64,000 bases of DNA from Paenibacillus sp. Root444D2 (lineage in GTDB: Bacteria; Bacillota; Bacilli; Paenibacillales; NBRC-103111), in NCBI RefSeq assembly GCF_001426375.1, contig NZ_LMEO01000050.1:124001-188000 (forward strand). Reading direction: 5' to 3'. The notes below the pieces were generated by a model. That model was not told the origin of the DNA and ran no database searches. It saw only the letters and a list, made by a program, of their open reading frames with translations. Position numbers and translations under genes: made by a program. Shown here in pieces: positions 17,520 through 26,791 of this stretch; position 1 is the first letter of the stretch; the number at the start of each line of letters is the position of its first letter.

Positions 17520-19190
17520 TTACCTCCTGCTTAATAGCGATGTTTCGGAATATTTCTCGTAGACTTGCGCTACAGTTTCCTTCAAATATTGAATAATTTC
17601 ATGTACATGTTTGGTCTCCGTATAAGGGGAGATGACAAAAATCTTTGTCGCGTAAAGAGCAACAGAACAATCATCCTTCGTTTGAACAAGCAGATGCTTT
17701 TTGGTATCGCCAAAAAATATACGATCGCGATGATTCCCAAGCATTTCGAATAAACGCTCGTTAAATTTATTATTCCGTTCAATTTCCTTAAGCGTGCACT
17801 TGCCTGAAACTTCTTCTTGAAAATGCGGACTGCCTTCCGGATATATACGAAATAGTGTAATGATGCCAGGGTTGTCGTTATTAACGATTTCAGCATGAGG
17901 GATTTCTTGGCGAAGCGCTTCCCGGAAAGCAAGATTAACCTCAACGAACTGAGCCAGCAATTGCTGATACCCTTGAACGCCGAATGCAAGCAGAGCACTG
18001 TAAATGCTGATGGAGCTAGCCATGCGCGAGCACTCCAACGTATAACCGGTGTGATACTGTCCGTATCCCCGATGTCCGACATAGGGCGTTTCATCCGGAT
18101 GCAGATCCATGAGCCTTAAATCGGCGGCATCCTTGACCAGAAATAAGCTTGTCAGGTAAGGGGTTTGCCCCAGCTTTTGAAAATCGAAGCAAAGCGAGTC
18201 GGCCAAATGCAAATGCCTCATCTTGCTTTGGATAGAAATTAAAGCCTGAGCGACATCTTTCTTTAATTCGAGTGGATTGGAGATGAAATCATAGTCATTA
18301 AAGAAAGCAAAGAACGCACCTAAAGCAGAGTCTGCATGAATATGAGGTCTAAGCAACCCATGATGAACGGCTGCCTTGTCAGACACAGCATAAATTTGCT
18401 CCAAATCGTCAATCCCCATGGCATCCGTCGTTCCTGTCGTAGCTACAATGTAAATCGGAATTCCGCCTCGTGCGATCACTTCTTCCATTTTAACTCTCAG
18501 ATCATTCACATCCATGGAGCTGTCAGCATTCGTGCGAACTCTAATCAATCTATCGCTCCCTATGCCTGATGCCTCCATAGATTTAAACAAGCTGTAGTGA
18601 GCGGCTTCGGAACAAAAAGCATACAAGTTGTCGGGAACACCTTTTTGCAATGCGTCCGGAACGAATTTAGCGATCGCTATCCGGAGACCTGAGAATACAG
18701 CTCCTTGTCCGCCCCATGTCGTATACCCGCCGCTTTTCAGCGCATCATAGCCTATTAATTTGGACATCATGCTGATGACTCTTACTTCAGCTTCAGCTCC
18801 GGCTGGGCCGTATACATCCCATAAATTGTTGCCATTAACCAAAAATGCCGCGATCATGCCCATAATCCCCGGGATGCTTGCCATCGGCAAAATATTCGTT
18901 AAAAAATATTTCGTATGATAAGGATGATCATGCAGCAATTTCAATAGCTCTGTATTAACTTCCTCTAGGGGGACGCTGCCATTAGGAATGGAGCTTTCTC
19001 GAATTAGATTGTTATAGAAAGTCCCTGTTCGGTTTTTCTCGCCCTTGAGATTGACGCCATCAGGGTTTTTGAGATCATCCACTCCTGTTACTAGTTGTTC
19101 AATGAGCCGCAAAACCATTTGTCGCGTTTGTTGGTTTCCATCCTCACTGGGGAATAATTGCTGTACATTCGTTAATCTTTTCTCTCTCAT
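17520..19190 (-). CDS. group II PLP-dependent decarboxylase
   Basis: 556 residues, aspartate aminotransferase fold. The PLP-contact aspartate is in [12 protein letters not shown] near residue 280. The Schiff-base lysine is likely in [13 protein letters not shown] near 330. Group II family members decarboxylate glutamate, aspartate, tyrosine, diaminobutyrate or related amino acids. The second usual glycine of HxDAAxGG is altered (SALGAF), so the substrate is open. It is co-transcribed with a chemoreceptor gene 5 bp downstream, an unusual pairing that may couple an amine product or amino acid to taxis (inference). Confidence 0.85.
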   Translation of the reverse strand: MREKRLTNVQQLFPSEDGNQQTRQMVLRLIEQLVTGVDDLKNPDGVNLKGEKNRTGTFYNNLIRESSIPNGSVPLEEVNTELLKLLHDHPYHTKYFLTNILPMASIPGIMGMIAAFLVNGNNLWDVYGPAGAEAEVRVISMMSKLIGYDALKSGGYTTWGGQGAVFSGLRIAIAKFVPDALQKGVPDNLYAFCSEAAHYSLFKSMEASGIGSDRLIRVRTNADSSMDVNDLRVKMEEVIARGGIPIYIVATTGTTDAMGIDDLEQIYAVSDKAAVHHGLLRPHIHADSALGAFFAFFNDYDFISNPLELKKDVAQALISIQSKMRHLHLADSLCFDFQKLGQTPYLTSLFLVKDAADLRLMDLHPDETPYVGHRGYGQYHTGYTLECSRMASSISIYSALLAFGVQGYQQLLAQFVEVNLAFREALRQEIPHAEIVNNDNPGIITLFRIYPEGSPHFQEEVSGKCTLKEIERNNKFNERLFEMLGNHRDRIFFGDTKKHLLVQTKDDCSVALYATKIFVISPYTETKHVHEIIQYLKETVAQVYEKYSETSLLSRR

Positions 19191-19795
19191 TCATTTCTCT
19201 CCTATCGATAGAATTGCTTGACGAAAATGTTCACAAAAAAAAGGAGAAACACAGGCATGAATGCCCTATTCCACCAATTGCTACAATGCAACTGGCTGAC
19301 ATATCCTTGTTGGATGTAGTCCCTCTAGCTTTGCGTCCCTATTTTTCAATAGGTTTGCCATTATAAAGTTGTAGGTGAAAATTCCCATCTTCGACAATAA
19401 TCGACAACAAAACTTTACAATTTTATACATTAGTATAGTATAGTAATATAAATAAAACAACACAATTTTCCAGTATTGTTTGTAAAGATATTATATTGTA
19501 ACTATATTGCTTTTTTAACATTTTCCCTTGGATCGTGGTAAAATAGGTTCGATTGTCTCTTTTCGGGACAGTTATTCCAGTAATAAAAGAAATCTTGTCA
19601 TGACACGCAAATACGAGGGTACAGGGCTTATTTATATCGATAAAGCTAATCCAACTTATGGACGGTGATAACACCGTTCTGGTTAAATGAAGTGGAGAAT
19701 CTAGGAATCTAGATAAAAAAAAGGCCTAATGGTTGACGCGCAACATATGATTGCGCCCAAGGCATATGTGTAACCATGCACACTTACTCAATCGT
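19191..19795. other. 605-bp intergenic region with a promoter-like site and several hairpins
   Basis: TTAACA (19515-19520), 18-bp spacer, TAAAAT (19539-19544) could drive plus-strand transcription. Downstream lie TGTCTC/GGGACA (~19554-19570), TTATT/AATAA, GCTTAT/ATAAAGC and ACGGTG/CACCGT (~19660-19675). A 22-residue ORF (19600-19668) has only a weak RBS. A structured small RNA is possible, but no known family is recognised. 19191-19500 is A+T-rich with nothing identifiable. Confidence 0.35.
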
Positions 19796-19985
19796 GAATT
19801 GTTGTAGGTTATACAACAATTTGCAAGCAAATCCACGTTTTCCTCACGAATGTTGCAGAAAATACAACAATTCCTGCCAAAGCAGCCCAAATGCCTATAA
19901 ATAGGCTGAATTGTTGTACAACATACAACATCTTCAGCCTTCACAGAACAAATCAAGGATAAATGTTGTACGTTATGCAACTTAC
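19796..19985 (+). repeat. four-palindrome intergenic repeat, copy 2
   Basis: Hairpins begin near 19797, 19849, 19909 and 19960 (spacing 52, 60, 51). The first is a 10-bp stem AATTGTTGTA / TACAACAATT. Inter-hairpin sequence such as ACAACATCTTCAGC is shared with copy 4. Lies between two minus-strand genes, upstream of none in close range. Confidence 0.85.
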
Positions 19986-20268
19986 CCTCCTATTTCCCCG
20001 GTTCTCCCATATATCAGCACACAAAACACCCCTTCTTATTACTGGGGTAATCAGGGCGGAAGCTTCACTTACTCCAAAACAAAACAATAATAAAAAAGGG
20101 GTAAGCTTCGCTCACCCCAAACCCAAAACATATAAAATCTTATCAGTTGAGAAAACCACTATTGAGACCATTCAAAGGTGAGCGAGTGCGTATAGATGTA
20201 GCTTTTATCGCCGATAAGAAAGGGGCCATCGTTACCCTATAACTTATTCTTACTTATGCGGTAAAATG

Positions 20269-20309
20269 AGCTTCGTCACGACTTCCTAACAAGGAGTCCG
20301 ACAAAGCTT
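20269..20309 (-). terminator. imperfect hairpin downstream of the ABC exporter
   Basis: AGCTTTGTCGGACT pairs imperfectly with AGTCGTGACGAAGCT on the minus strand. It is followed by CATTTT only, so a weak terminator. The rest of 19986-20341 shows short repeated GGGGTAAGCTTC-like words and no gene. Confidence 0.4.
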
Positions 20310-20341
20310 ATTTTCACAACCTCAGTTGCGGCGCATTCATG

Positions 20342-22144
20342 TTATGAAATAGTTTGTGCAGCATCCATATTCCCCTGTGAATGGAGATATAATTGCTCGT
20401 AATAGCCACGAAGCGCAAGTAATTGTGCATGGTTCCCTTCTTCAACAATTTTCCCCTGACTCATCACAATGATGCGGTTAGCATGCATAATGGTCGAGAT
20501 GCGATGTGCGATAACAAGTGTCGTTCTTCCCTCGGCTACGACCTGCAGCGCGGATTGAATCAACTGCTCCGTTTGGGAGTCCAAATTCGCTGTAGCTTCG
20601 TCAAGAATCAGTACTTTCGGCTTGAATACGATAATTCGCGCGAATGAGATCAGTTGTCTCTCTCCTGCGGAAAGCCCGCTTCCTCTCTCTGATATGCGTG
20701 TCTCATAACCATCTTTCATTCGTGAAATGAGATTGTCTGCCCCAACCATTCGGCATGCCTCAATAACTTCCTCACGCGTTATAGTTTCATCAAACATCCG
20801 AACATTGTCCAAAATACTGCCTGCGTATAAGTACGGTTCCTGCTGTACAAGTCCAACCATTCGGTGTAAATCAGCCTGCGGGATATCCCGCAGATCCGTG
20901 CCGTCAATGCGGATACTCCCTTCCTGCACATCATAAAAGCGGCAAAGCAAACTAATCAACGAGCTTTTCCCAGCGCCCGTCGTCCCCACAATACCGATCA
21001 TTTCACCGGGCTCAATATGAAGCTCTAAATCCTCAATGACAGCTGTATCCTTCAAATAACCAAAATGCACATGGTTGAAATGAATGTCCCCCTTCACGTC
21101 GGACAACGAGGGTGACAACATGCCTTCCTTATCCTTTACTTCCGGTTGAATGGCGAATATATTCCAAATTCGATTGACAGACACCGTTGTAGATTGAAGG
21201 GTATTCCATTGCTGTGTAATGTTATTAATCGGTTGAAAAAACTGCCGTATATACGTAATGAAAGCATACAAAACGCCGAATTCAATCGTTTTATCGAACA
21301 CAGCAATACCGCCAATCCAGGTGATAAAAGCTACCGATAAATTCCCTAAAATATCAAAGGAACGATTGAACAAAACATTGGTACGAATTTCTCTCAAATT
21401 TGCACGGAAATATCCTAGATTCCGATCAGTGAAGCGATTCATCTGTTCCTTTTCTTGATGAAAAGCTTGAATGAGATGCATCCCGGATAAATTCTCAGCG
21501 GCAAAAGCAACCATTTGAGACAGCTGCGTCCTCGAAAGCTGATAGGTTTTGCGCATATATCTGCGAAAGCTTATAGCTATGAGCACAATGATGGGAATCA
21601 CTATCATGCTGTAAAGCGTTAGCTGCGGGTCCAGATGATACATCAGGACGATGATGAATACGAGTGTCATGCCATCGCGAACCAGACTAAGAAGAACCTG
21701 CGTAAAAAACTGATTCAACGTTTCCGTATCACTGGAAACATGCGTAATTAAGCTGCCGCTTGGCGTACGGTCATAGTAAGACATCGACTGCTTAAAGATG
21801 TGCTCGAACAAATCCTTGCGTATTTTGGCGACAATGCTTTGGCCGGCAAACTGCAATAAATTATTCTGCAGATAACTGAAGAATAAACTGCTGATCGATA
21901 GACCTGCATAAAACAAACAGATGAGCAGCAGTGAGCGATAGTCACTTTTCCCAATCATCAAATTATCATCAATCGCAATCTTTACTAGATACGGCTGAAA
22001 CAAATCTGCAGCTATCCCTAGTAACGCGCAAAATAAAACAGCTGCAAAGGTGAACCTATGCGGTTTGGCATAAGCGGATAAAGAACGAAAGGAAGATCGC
22101 GTCTTCTGCCGCTCCTCATTGCTTTTGTTATTCCGTTTGGGCAT
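20342..22144 (-). CDS. heterodimeric ABC exporter subunit, catalytically complete NBD
   Basis: 600 residues from the ATG at 22144 (RBS GGGAGGT). N-terminal six-helix exporter domain (~30-320), then the ATPase: Walker A GTTGAGKSSL, signature LSAGERQ, Walker B LILDEATANLD with the catalytic Glu intact. Together with the next gene it resembles the B. subtilis BmrC/BmrD (YheI/YheH) pair, in which one site is degenerate. Likely a multidrug or lipid-linked exporter. The longer frame from 22201 lies inside the upstream gene and lacks an RBS. The two genes overlap by 17 bp. Confidence 0.9.
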   Translation of the reverse strand: MPKRNNKSNEERQKTRSSFRSLSAYAKPHRFTFAAVLFCALLGIAADLFQPYLVKIAIDDNLMIGKSDYRSLLLICLFYAGLSISSLFFSYLQNNLLQFAGQSIVAKIRKDLFEHIFKQSMSYYDRTPSGSLITHVSSDTETLNQFFTQVLLSLVRDGMTLVFIIVLMYHLDPQLTLYSMIVIPIIVLIAISFRRYMRKTYQLSRTQLSQMVAFAAENLSGMHLIQAFHQEKEQMNRFTDRNLGYFRANLREIRTNVLFNRSFDILGNLSVAFITWIGGIAVFDKTIEFGVLYAFITYIRQFFQPINNITQQWNTLQSTTVSVNRIWNIFAIQPEVKDKEGMLSPSLSDVKGDIHFNHVHFGYLKDTAVIEDLELHIEPGEMIGIVGTTGAGKSSLISLLCRFYDVQEGSIRIDGTDLRDIPQADLHRMVGLVQQEPYLYAGSILDNVRMFDETITREEVIEACRMVGADNLISRMKDGYETRISERGSGLSAGERQLISFARIIVFKPKVLILDEATANLDSQTEQLIQSALQVVAEGRTTLVIAHRISTIMHANRIIVMSQGKIVEEGNHAQLLALRGYYEQLYLHSQGNMDAAQTIS

Positions 22145-23882
22145 CGTCGCTACCTCCCTCTTGTATCGCATGAAGCTCGGCGTACAAGCCTTCCTGCGCA
22201 ATTAGCTCTTCGTGCGTGCCGCGCTGCACAATCCTGCCTTCATGAAGAACGATAATTTCATCCGTATGCTTCAACGCGGAGATTCGATGAGCGATCCAAA
22301 TGGTCGTTTTGTTCAATCGCTCCTTGCGGATCGTATCGATGATGTGCTTCTCCGTCACCGAGTCAACAGCGCTTACACTATCATCTAGAATCATCAAAGG
22401 AGAATCCTTAATAATCCCTCTGGCTAAGCTTGTTCGTTGACGCTGCCCGCCCGATAAGGTGACACCGCGCTCGCCTAGCTTCGTCTCAAACTTTTCAGGA
22501 AATGACGTAATACTTGAGAGGATTTGTGCTTTCTTGGCAGCACGCTCAACCTGTTCTAAGGGTGATTCTCTTTTATAAAAGGCGATGTTATCCCGGATGG
22601 TCGTGCTAAACAAGAATCCCTCTTGTGGAACGTAAGCGATTTGATTTCGCAGGCTTTCTAATGTCACATCGCGAATATCCGTATCCCCGATCCATACCGT
22701 CCCCTCCGGCGGGTCGTATATCCTAAGCATTAGCTTCACCAAGGTCGATTTGCCGCTGCCTGTTTTCCCGATAATGCCAATGGATTTGCCAGGTTCAATC
22801 GTCAATGTTATGTCATGAAGCACCTCGTCCTCATCATCAGGATAAGCGAAAGACAAATGTTCAATCCGAATTCCCTCGTGATCGAGGTCGGATATTTGCG
22901 CAAGCTCGTTTTGCACAATTTCGGATTTCAAATCGAGCAGCTCATTCATTCGTTCAAGCGAAGCTCGAGAGCGCTGCATGGCATTAATGACGCGGCCAAT
23001 TTGCTGTAAAGGGTTTACCATCATCCGTATGTATAGCGTTAATTCAACGAAATTGCCAATCGTAATCCGCTGTTGAATGGTCAAATAGCCCCCAAAAGCA
23101 ATCGCGATGATCAGCGATATTGCGCCCAGAAACGGAATAAGTGCTTCAAATAAGGAAGATAGCCGAACCAATCTCAATTGGTTATCGCGAATCCGATCTA
23201 CCGTTTCGCTGAACCTACGAACCATAATCGGTTCCACCGCGAATTTCTTGGCTACCCGTATGCCTCCGAATTGCTCCTCGGCCGACTCCGTCATTTTGCC
23301 TAATGCTTCTTGTACCTGTAAGGAATGCTTTTTAATAATTGGCTGAAATCGAACGGTCAGAACAGGAATAAGCAACAAGGGCAATATACAGACGAGAATT
23401 AAATAGAGCGGGATTGAACTGAATATCATCATGAGAATGGCAGCTGTGATCAAAATCGCCGAGTTTACAATGTGGTTAATCCCCATGGATATCGATTCTC
23501 GAATGACAGTTACGTCATTCATCACATAGCTTAGCAGCTTACCAACGCCGTTCTTTGAGTAAAATGTTGCGCCCAGCTGTGTGAAATGGTTAAACAAGCG
23601 GTTTCTTGAAACAAACTCGAAGCGTCTTCCGTTTCGCATGATCATATACTGACCAATGGCTGTTAAAACACCGAATGTGACGCCGATCATCAGCAGCTTT
23701 AGACTGTAATCAATTATAAGAGTTTTACTCAAAAGTCCTTGCTGCAGCTGATCAGTAAAAATGCCTAGCAGTTTGGGGTAATACGAATGAACAATGTTGC
23801 CTAAAGAAATGGACAATGCGGCTACAACATACAACGGCCATTTCTCTTTGAAGAAATCAACCAATAATCGTGTAGACTTCAA
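22128..23882 (-). CDS. heterodimeric ABC exporter subunit, degenerate NBD
   Basis: About 584 residues from TTG at 23882, which has GTAGGAAG about 10 nt upstream; an ATG at 23954 would add 24 residues unlike the family. Six-helix domain, then Walker A GKTGSGKSTL, signature LSGGQRQ, and Walker B MILDDSVSAVD. The catalytic Glu is Asp, as in the BmrC-type partner of heterodimeric exporters. It forms a transporter with the downstream gene. A leaderless or distant promoter is possible; none is obvious. Confidence 0.88.
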   Translation of the reverse strand: MKSTRLLVDFFKEKWPLYVVAALSISLGNIVHSYYPKLLGIFTDQLQQGLLSKTLIIDYSLKLLMIGVTFGVLTAIGQYMIMRNGRRFEFVSRNRLFNHFTQLGATFYSKNGVGKLLSYVMNDVTVIRESISMGINHIVNSAILITAAILMMIFSSIPLYLILVCILPLLLIPVLTVRFQPIIKKHSLQVQEALGKMTESAEEQFGGIRVAKKFAVEPIMVRRFSETVDRIRDNQLRLVRLSSLFEALIPFLGAISLIIAIAFGGYLTIQQRITIGNFVELTLYIRMMVNPLQQIGRVINAMQRSRASLERMNELLDLKSEIVQNELAQISDLDHEGIRIEHLSFAYPDDEDEVLHDITLTIEPGKSIGIIGKTGSGKSTLVKLMLRIYDPPEGTVWIGDTDIRDVTLESLRNQIAYVPQEGFLFSTTIRDNIAFYKRESPLEQVERAAKKAQILSSITSFPEKFETKLGERGVTLSGGQRQRTSLARGIIKDSPLMILDDSVSAVDSVTEKHIIDTIRKERLNKTTIWIAHRISALKHTDEIIVLHEGRIVQRGTHEELIAQEGLYAELHAIQEGGSDDAQTE

Positions 23883-24066
23883 AACGACATCACTTCCTAC
23901 TACAAGTTTGTCTAGCAAATGAGGTATTCCCGATCCATCAGAACATGCGATCATGTATCCCCTTACAGTATACGCCTATTCATATGTACTTCCTATATCA
24001 GATATTGACGTTATAATAAGAGAAGTTGTCTAAACTTTACAACTTAGCTTAGGGAGGAGTAAGATC

Positions 24067-24273
24067 ATGGACTTTCTTTTGGACCGCATAGATAATAAAA
24101 TCGAGTTTTTTCAAGCTTATGATATGAAGACGTTGGAACGTCAAATCAACGAGCAAATCGATAACAACAAAGCTTTATTGCTCGACGTGTTCGCAATTCA
24201 GCATCACATCGTGTTCGACCCGAATGCGGGTAAAATGCTGTACAGCGCGGTTGTGCATTTTAAGGTGAAATAA
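24067..24273 (+). CDS. DUF2536 (YrzA-like) small protein
   Basis: 68 residues. Pattern FLLDRIDNKIEFFQAYD ... LERQINEQIDNNKALLL ... MLYSAVVHFKVK matches my memory of the Bacillus YrzA/DUF2536 family in length, order and the C-terminal LYSAVVHF. Soluble, function unknown. Good RBS GGGAGGAG 8 nt before the ATG. TATAAT at 24012-24017 may be its -10. Monocistronic. Confidence 0.8.
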   Translation: MDFLLDRIDNKIEFFQAYDMKTLERQINEQIDNNKALLLDVFAIQHHIVFDPNAGKMLYSAVVHFKVK

Positions 24274-24380
24274 ATTAGATAACCGAAGCAACGGCCTCAG
24301 GTCCATCGTGTTGAATATACTTCATGCGCAGGGCCGAATTTGATTATATTTCCTTTTCAACCAATCAGAAGCTTCATGAA

Positions 24381-24562
24381 AGGGAACGTCGATGCGTTAT
24401 TGCGAGAGAAAGCCGCTATTAGGCTATCGAAACGGAACGTCAATCACTTATTTCCGCTTTGAATGCCGTATTTCAGTCCTAAATGGCAAAATAACGCATC
24501 CATATTCCCTTTACGCTCAAAAAGGTGGTTTTTTCGATAAATAACGCATCGTAGTTCCTTTT
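24381..24562. repeat. repeat family B: two units and two inverted units
   Basis: AGGGAACGTCGATGCGTTATT (24381-24401) and AACGGAACGTCAATCACTTA (24431) are on the plus strand. ATAACGCATCCATATTCCC (24491) and ATAACGCATCGTAGTTCC (24541) are inverted copies. The ~180 bp form a large imperfect palindrome. A related unit is at 321-345. No coding potential. Confidence 0.6.
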
Positions 24563-24570
24563 GAAACTTG

Positions 24571-24760
24571 TGAAGTTGTATTTCTTACAACATTAGGTAA
24601 GTGAATCCACTATATTCCTAGCGATTGTTGCAAAAAATACACCAATTTCTGCCCAAACTAGCTCAATAGCAGGAATGAAGGCTAAATTGTTGCACAACAT
24701 ACAACATCATCCGTATTTCAAGAAGAAATCAAGGAAATTGTTGTACGTTGTACAACTAGT
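24571..24760 (+). repeat. four-palindrome intergenic repeat, copy 3
   Basis: Hairpins begin near 24573, 24624, 24683 and 24735 (spacing ~51, 60, 51). The third spacer AAATTGTTGCACA...ACAACATC matches copy 4. The first palindrome is the most decayed (AGTTGTA/TTACAAC). Lies between converging genes, directly next to repeat family B. Confidence 0.85.
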
Positions 24761-24796
24761 GACCCTCTCCCCCTACTGTGTACAGTAATATTGAGA

Positions 24797-24843
24797 TAAA
24801 AAAACCTTCAACACCACTTTAAAAGTGGTGCTGAAGGCTTTTT
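24797..24843. terminator. bidirectional terminator
   Basis: A-tract, CCTTCA-CACCACTT / AAGTGGTG-TGAAGG stem, then a T-tract. It would end the long minus-strand malate/tct unit after passing through the 12-bp minisatellite. Confidence 0.8.
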
Positions 24844-24844
24844 G

Positions 24845-25072
24845 GTTCAACGTTTGGGATTGCACGTTTGGGTTGCTTTTGGTGTTGCTCTTGGCGTTGT
24901 CTCTTCGCGTTGCTCTTGGCGTTGCTCTTGGTGTTACTTCTGGTGTTGCTCTTGTTGTTGCTCCTAGTGTTGCTCCAAGTGTTATTACTTGGTGTCGTCT
25001 CTTGGTATAGCAATCGGTGTTGCTCTTGCTGCTGTCACTTGCTGTTGTCACTTGGTGTTACCCTTTCGTAAC
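24845..25072. repeat. 12-bp minisatellite (GTTGCTCTTGGY units)
   Basis: About 18 degenerate copies of GTTGCTCTTGGT/C run from 24853 to 25060, with single-base slips that break any one reading frame. The array ends in a GTGTTAC/GTAACAC hairpin at ~25055-25074. It lies in the presumed 3' UTR of the HPr-like gene. Peptides from either strand are low-complexity and have no RBS, so it is taken as non-coding. Confidence 0.75.
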
Positions 25073-25088
25073 ACGCCTTCATTCACGA

Positions 25089-25331
25089 TCAAACTCCGCT
25101 TAGCGGAAGTCCATGTTTGATAAATAGCTCCTCCATGGCATGCTTAGCCTCAACTTCGTCGGGACCATGAATTTCTAAGTGATACACCTCGTTGCTGAAA
25201 AGCGTAATACTTAGACCGAGAATGCTTTTAACATCGATGAAACGTTTGCCCACTTTGATAACAATGCTCGATTTAAATTGATTAGCTACTTGGTTAATTT
25301 CTACAATCGCTCTTGTTCCCAAACCACTCAT
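25089..25331 (-). CDS. HPr/Crh-like protein lacking the phospho-histidine
   Basis: 80 residues. Aligns to HPr from SGLGTRAIVEINQVANQF, where HPr has SGIHARPATVLVQ. The phosphorylated His15 is Gly here (residue 5), while the Arg is kept. The regulatory Ser46 region is conserved as VKSILGL (Ser36). This is the pattern of Crh, the HPr relative that acts only as a Ser-phosphorylated CcpA corepressor, not in sugar phosphorylation. The first beta-strand of HPr is missing. The start ATGA overlaps the malic enzyme stop, so it is translationally coupled as the last gene of the tct-malic enzyme unit. Confidence 0.82.
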   Translation of the reverse strand: MSGLGTRAIVEINQVANQFKSSIVIKVGKRFIDVKSILGLSITLFSNEVYHLEIHGPDEVEAKHAMEELFIKHGLPLSGV

Positions 25332-26761
25332 ATGGATCCCCCCGACCTGAATTCGCGCGGCATTCTCCGAGCCACTCCGGTTCTTATTGCTGCTTCAATG
25401 ACCCCTGTCCGAATGCGTCTAACGACCTCTTGATTGAAAACACTCGGAATAATGTACAGTTTATTCAATTCTTCCGGGGCTACGACAGAGGCGATAGCCG
25501 CGGAAGCAGCTAGCTTCATTTCCTCATTAATTGTAGTAGCCTGGCAATCTAAAGCGGCTCGAAATATCCCTGGAAAGCATAAGACATTATTAATCTGATT
25601 CGGGAAATCAGACCTTCCAGTCGCTATTACGGCTGCAATGTCTTCAATTTCGTCTGGATGAATCTCCGGTGTAGGATTCGCCATCACGAATACAATGGGA
25701 TGCGGCGCCATCCGTTCAACATCGCCCCGCTTCAGTACACCACCGGAGGATAATCCGATAAATACATCCGCCCCTTCGATAACTTCGTGCAAGGAGCCTG
25801 TTAATTGATTCGGGTTGGTTCGCTCTGCATACCCGTTCCACATGGGATTACTATACGAAGTACTGCTCACCAAAGCCCCTTCTCGATCAACTCCGATCAA
25901 TTCCTTAACACCTGCTGCAAGTAGTATGTTTGAGCAAGCTATGCCAGCCGCCCCAATGCCACAGATGACAACCTTTGCTTCGTTAATCGATTTCCCAACG
26001 ACTTTCAGTGCATTGATAAGCCCCGCATACAGAACAACGGCTGTCCCGTGCTGATCGTCATGGAATACAGGAATATCAAGCTCCTCACGCAGCCTTTCCT
26101 CAATTTCAAAACAACGCGGCGAAGAGATATCCTCTAAATTGATCCCGCCAAAAGCAGGCGCTAGATTCTTAATCGTAGTGATGATTTCTTCCGTGTTTTG
26201 CGTGTCTAAGCAGATTGGAAAGGCATCGACATCTGCGAGCTGCTTGAACAGCATCGCCTTACCTTCCATGACCGGCATAGCCGCGTAGGGTCCGATATTA
26301 CCCAAACCAAGCACCGCACTGCCATCCGAAACTACAGCAACTGTATTTCGCTTAATCGTAAGCTTGTACGCATTCTCCTGCTTCTCATGAATCGCCATAC
26401 AAACGCGCGCAACATCGGGTGTATACACGCGAGACAGATCGTCCCGATTCTGAATCGGCACCTTAGGCTTCATCTCGATCTTGCCGCCTAGGTGAAGCAG
26501 GAAGGTGCGATCTGATACATGAACAAGCTTTACACCTTGAAGCAACTTGATTGCGCTGGTGACAGCTTCCAGTTGAATCTGTTCTGATGCTGTTACAGTA
26601 ATATCACGAACCGTCCAATTTGGACCTGTTTGGATAACGTCGATGGCAATAACATCCCCGCCATTTTCCGTAATGACGGTAATTAATTGTCCAAAATGAA
26701 CGGCTTCCGTTTGCAGCTCCACACGCAGAATAATGCTTTTGCCACCAATCGTGTCTTTCAA
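25328..26761 (-). CDS. NAD(P)-dependent malic enzyme with N-terminal ACT domain
   Basis: 477 residues. Oxidatively decarboxylates malate to pyruvate. Residues ~10-90 form an ACT-like regulatory domain (ILRVELQTEAVHFGQLITVI). The catalytic part begins at SRVYTPDVARVC. Catalytic Lys is likely in NAYKLTIKRNTVAVVSDG. The metal site is in EDISSPRCFEIEERL and PVFHDDQHGTA, and the nucleotide loop is GIGAAGIACSNI. The start is TTG at 26761, with GAGGAG 8 nt upstream. Sits between an AEC permease and the HPr-like gene, consistent with malate use. Confidence 0.92.
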   Translation of the reverse strand: MKDTIGGKSIILRVELQTEAVHFGQLITVITENGGDVIAIDVIQTGPNWTVRDITVTASEQIQLEAVTSAIKLLQGVKLVHVSDRTFLLHLGGKIEMKPKVPIQNRDDLSRVYTPDVARVCMAIHEKQENAYKLTIKRNTVAVVSDGSAVLGLGNIGPYAAMPVMEGKAMLFKQLADVDAFPICLDTQNTEEIITTIKNLAPAFGGINLEDISSPRCFEIEERLREELDIPVFHDDQHGTAVVLYAGLINALKVVGKSINEAKVVICGIGAAGIACSNILLAAGVKELIGVDREGALVSSTSYSNPMWNGYAERTNPNQLTGSLHEVIEGADVFIGLSSGGVLKRGDVERMAPHPIVFVMANPTPEIHPDEIEDIAAVIATGRSDFPNQINNVLCFPGIFRAALDCQATTINEEMKLAASAAIASVVAPEELNKLYIIPSVFNQEVVRRIRTGVIEAAIRTGVARRMPREFRSGGSI

Positions 26762-26791
26762 AATGAACTCCTCGTTTTTAGGGCATCATGC

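Noticed and set aside
17520-19190. Naming the decarboxylase as aspartate decarboxylase (PanP) or GadB
   Set aside because: The motifs only support group II PLP decarboxylase, and a genuine panD is already present in the window.
19423-19674. Minus-strand 83-codon ORF
   Set aside because: A+T-rich, no RBS, starts in a hairpin, nothing recognisable.
20340-24000. Reading the two ABC genes as siderophore exporters
   Set aside because: No siderophore genes nearby; the degenerate/complete NBD pair fits the BmrCD-type exporters better.
24773-25071. Repetitive peptides encoded on either strand of the 12-bp array
   Set aside because: Low-complexity translations in several frames, no RBS, frame slips; better explained as a minisatellite.
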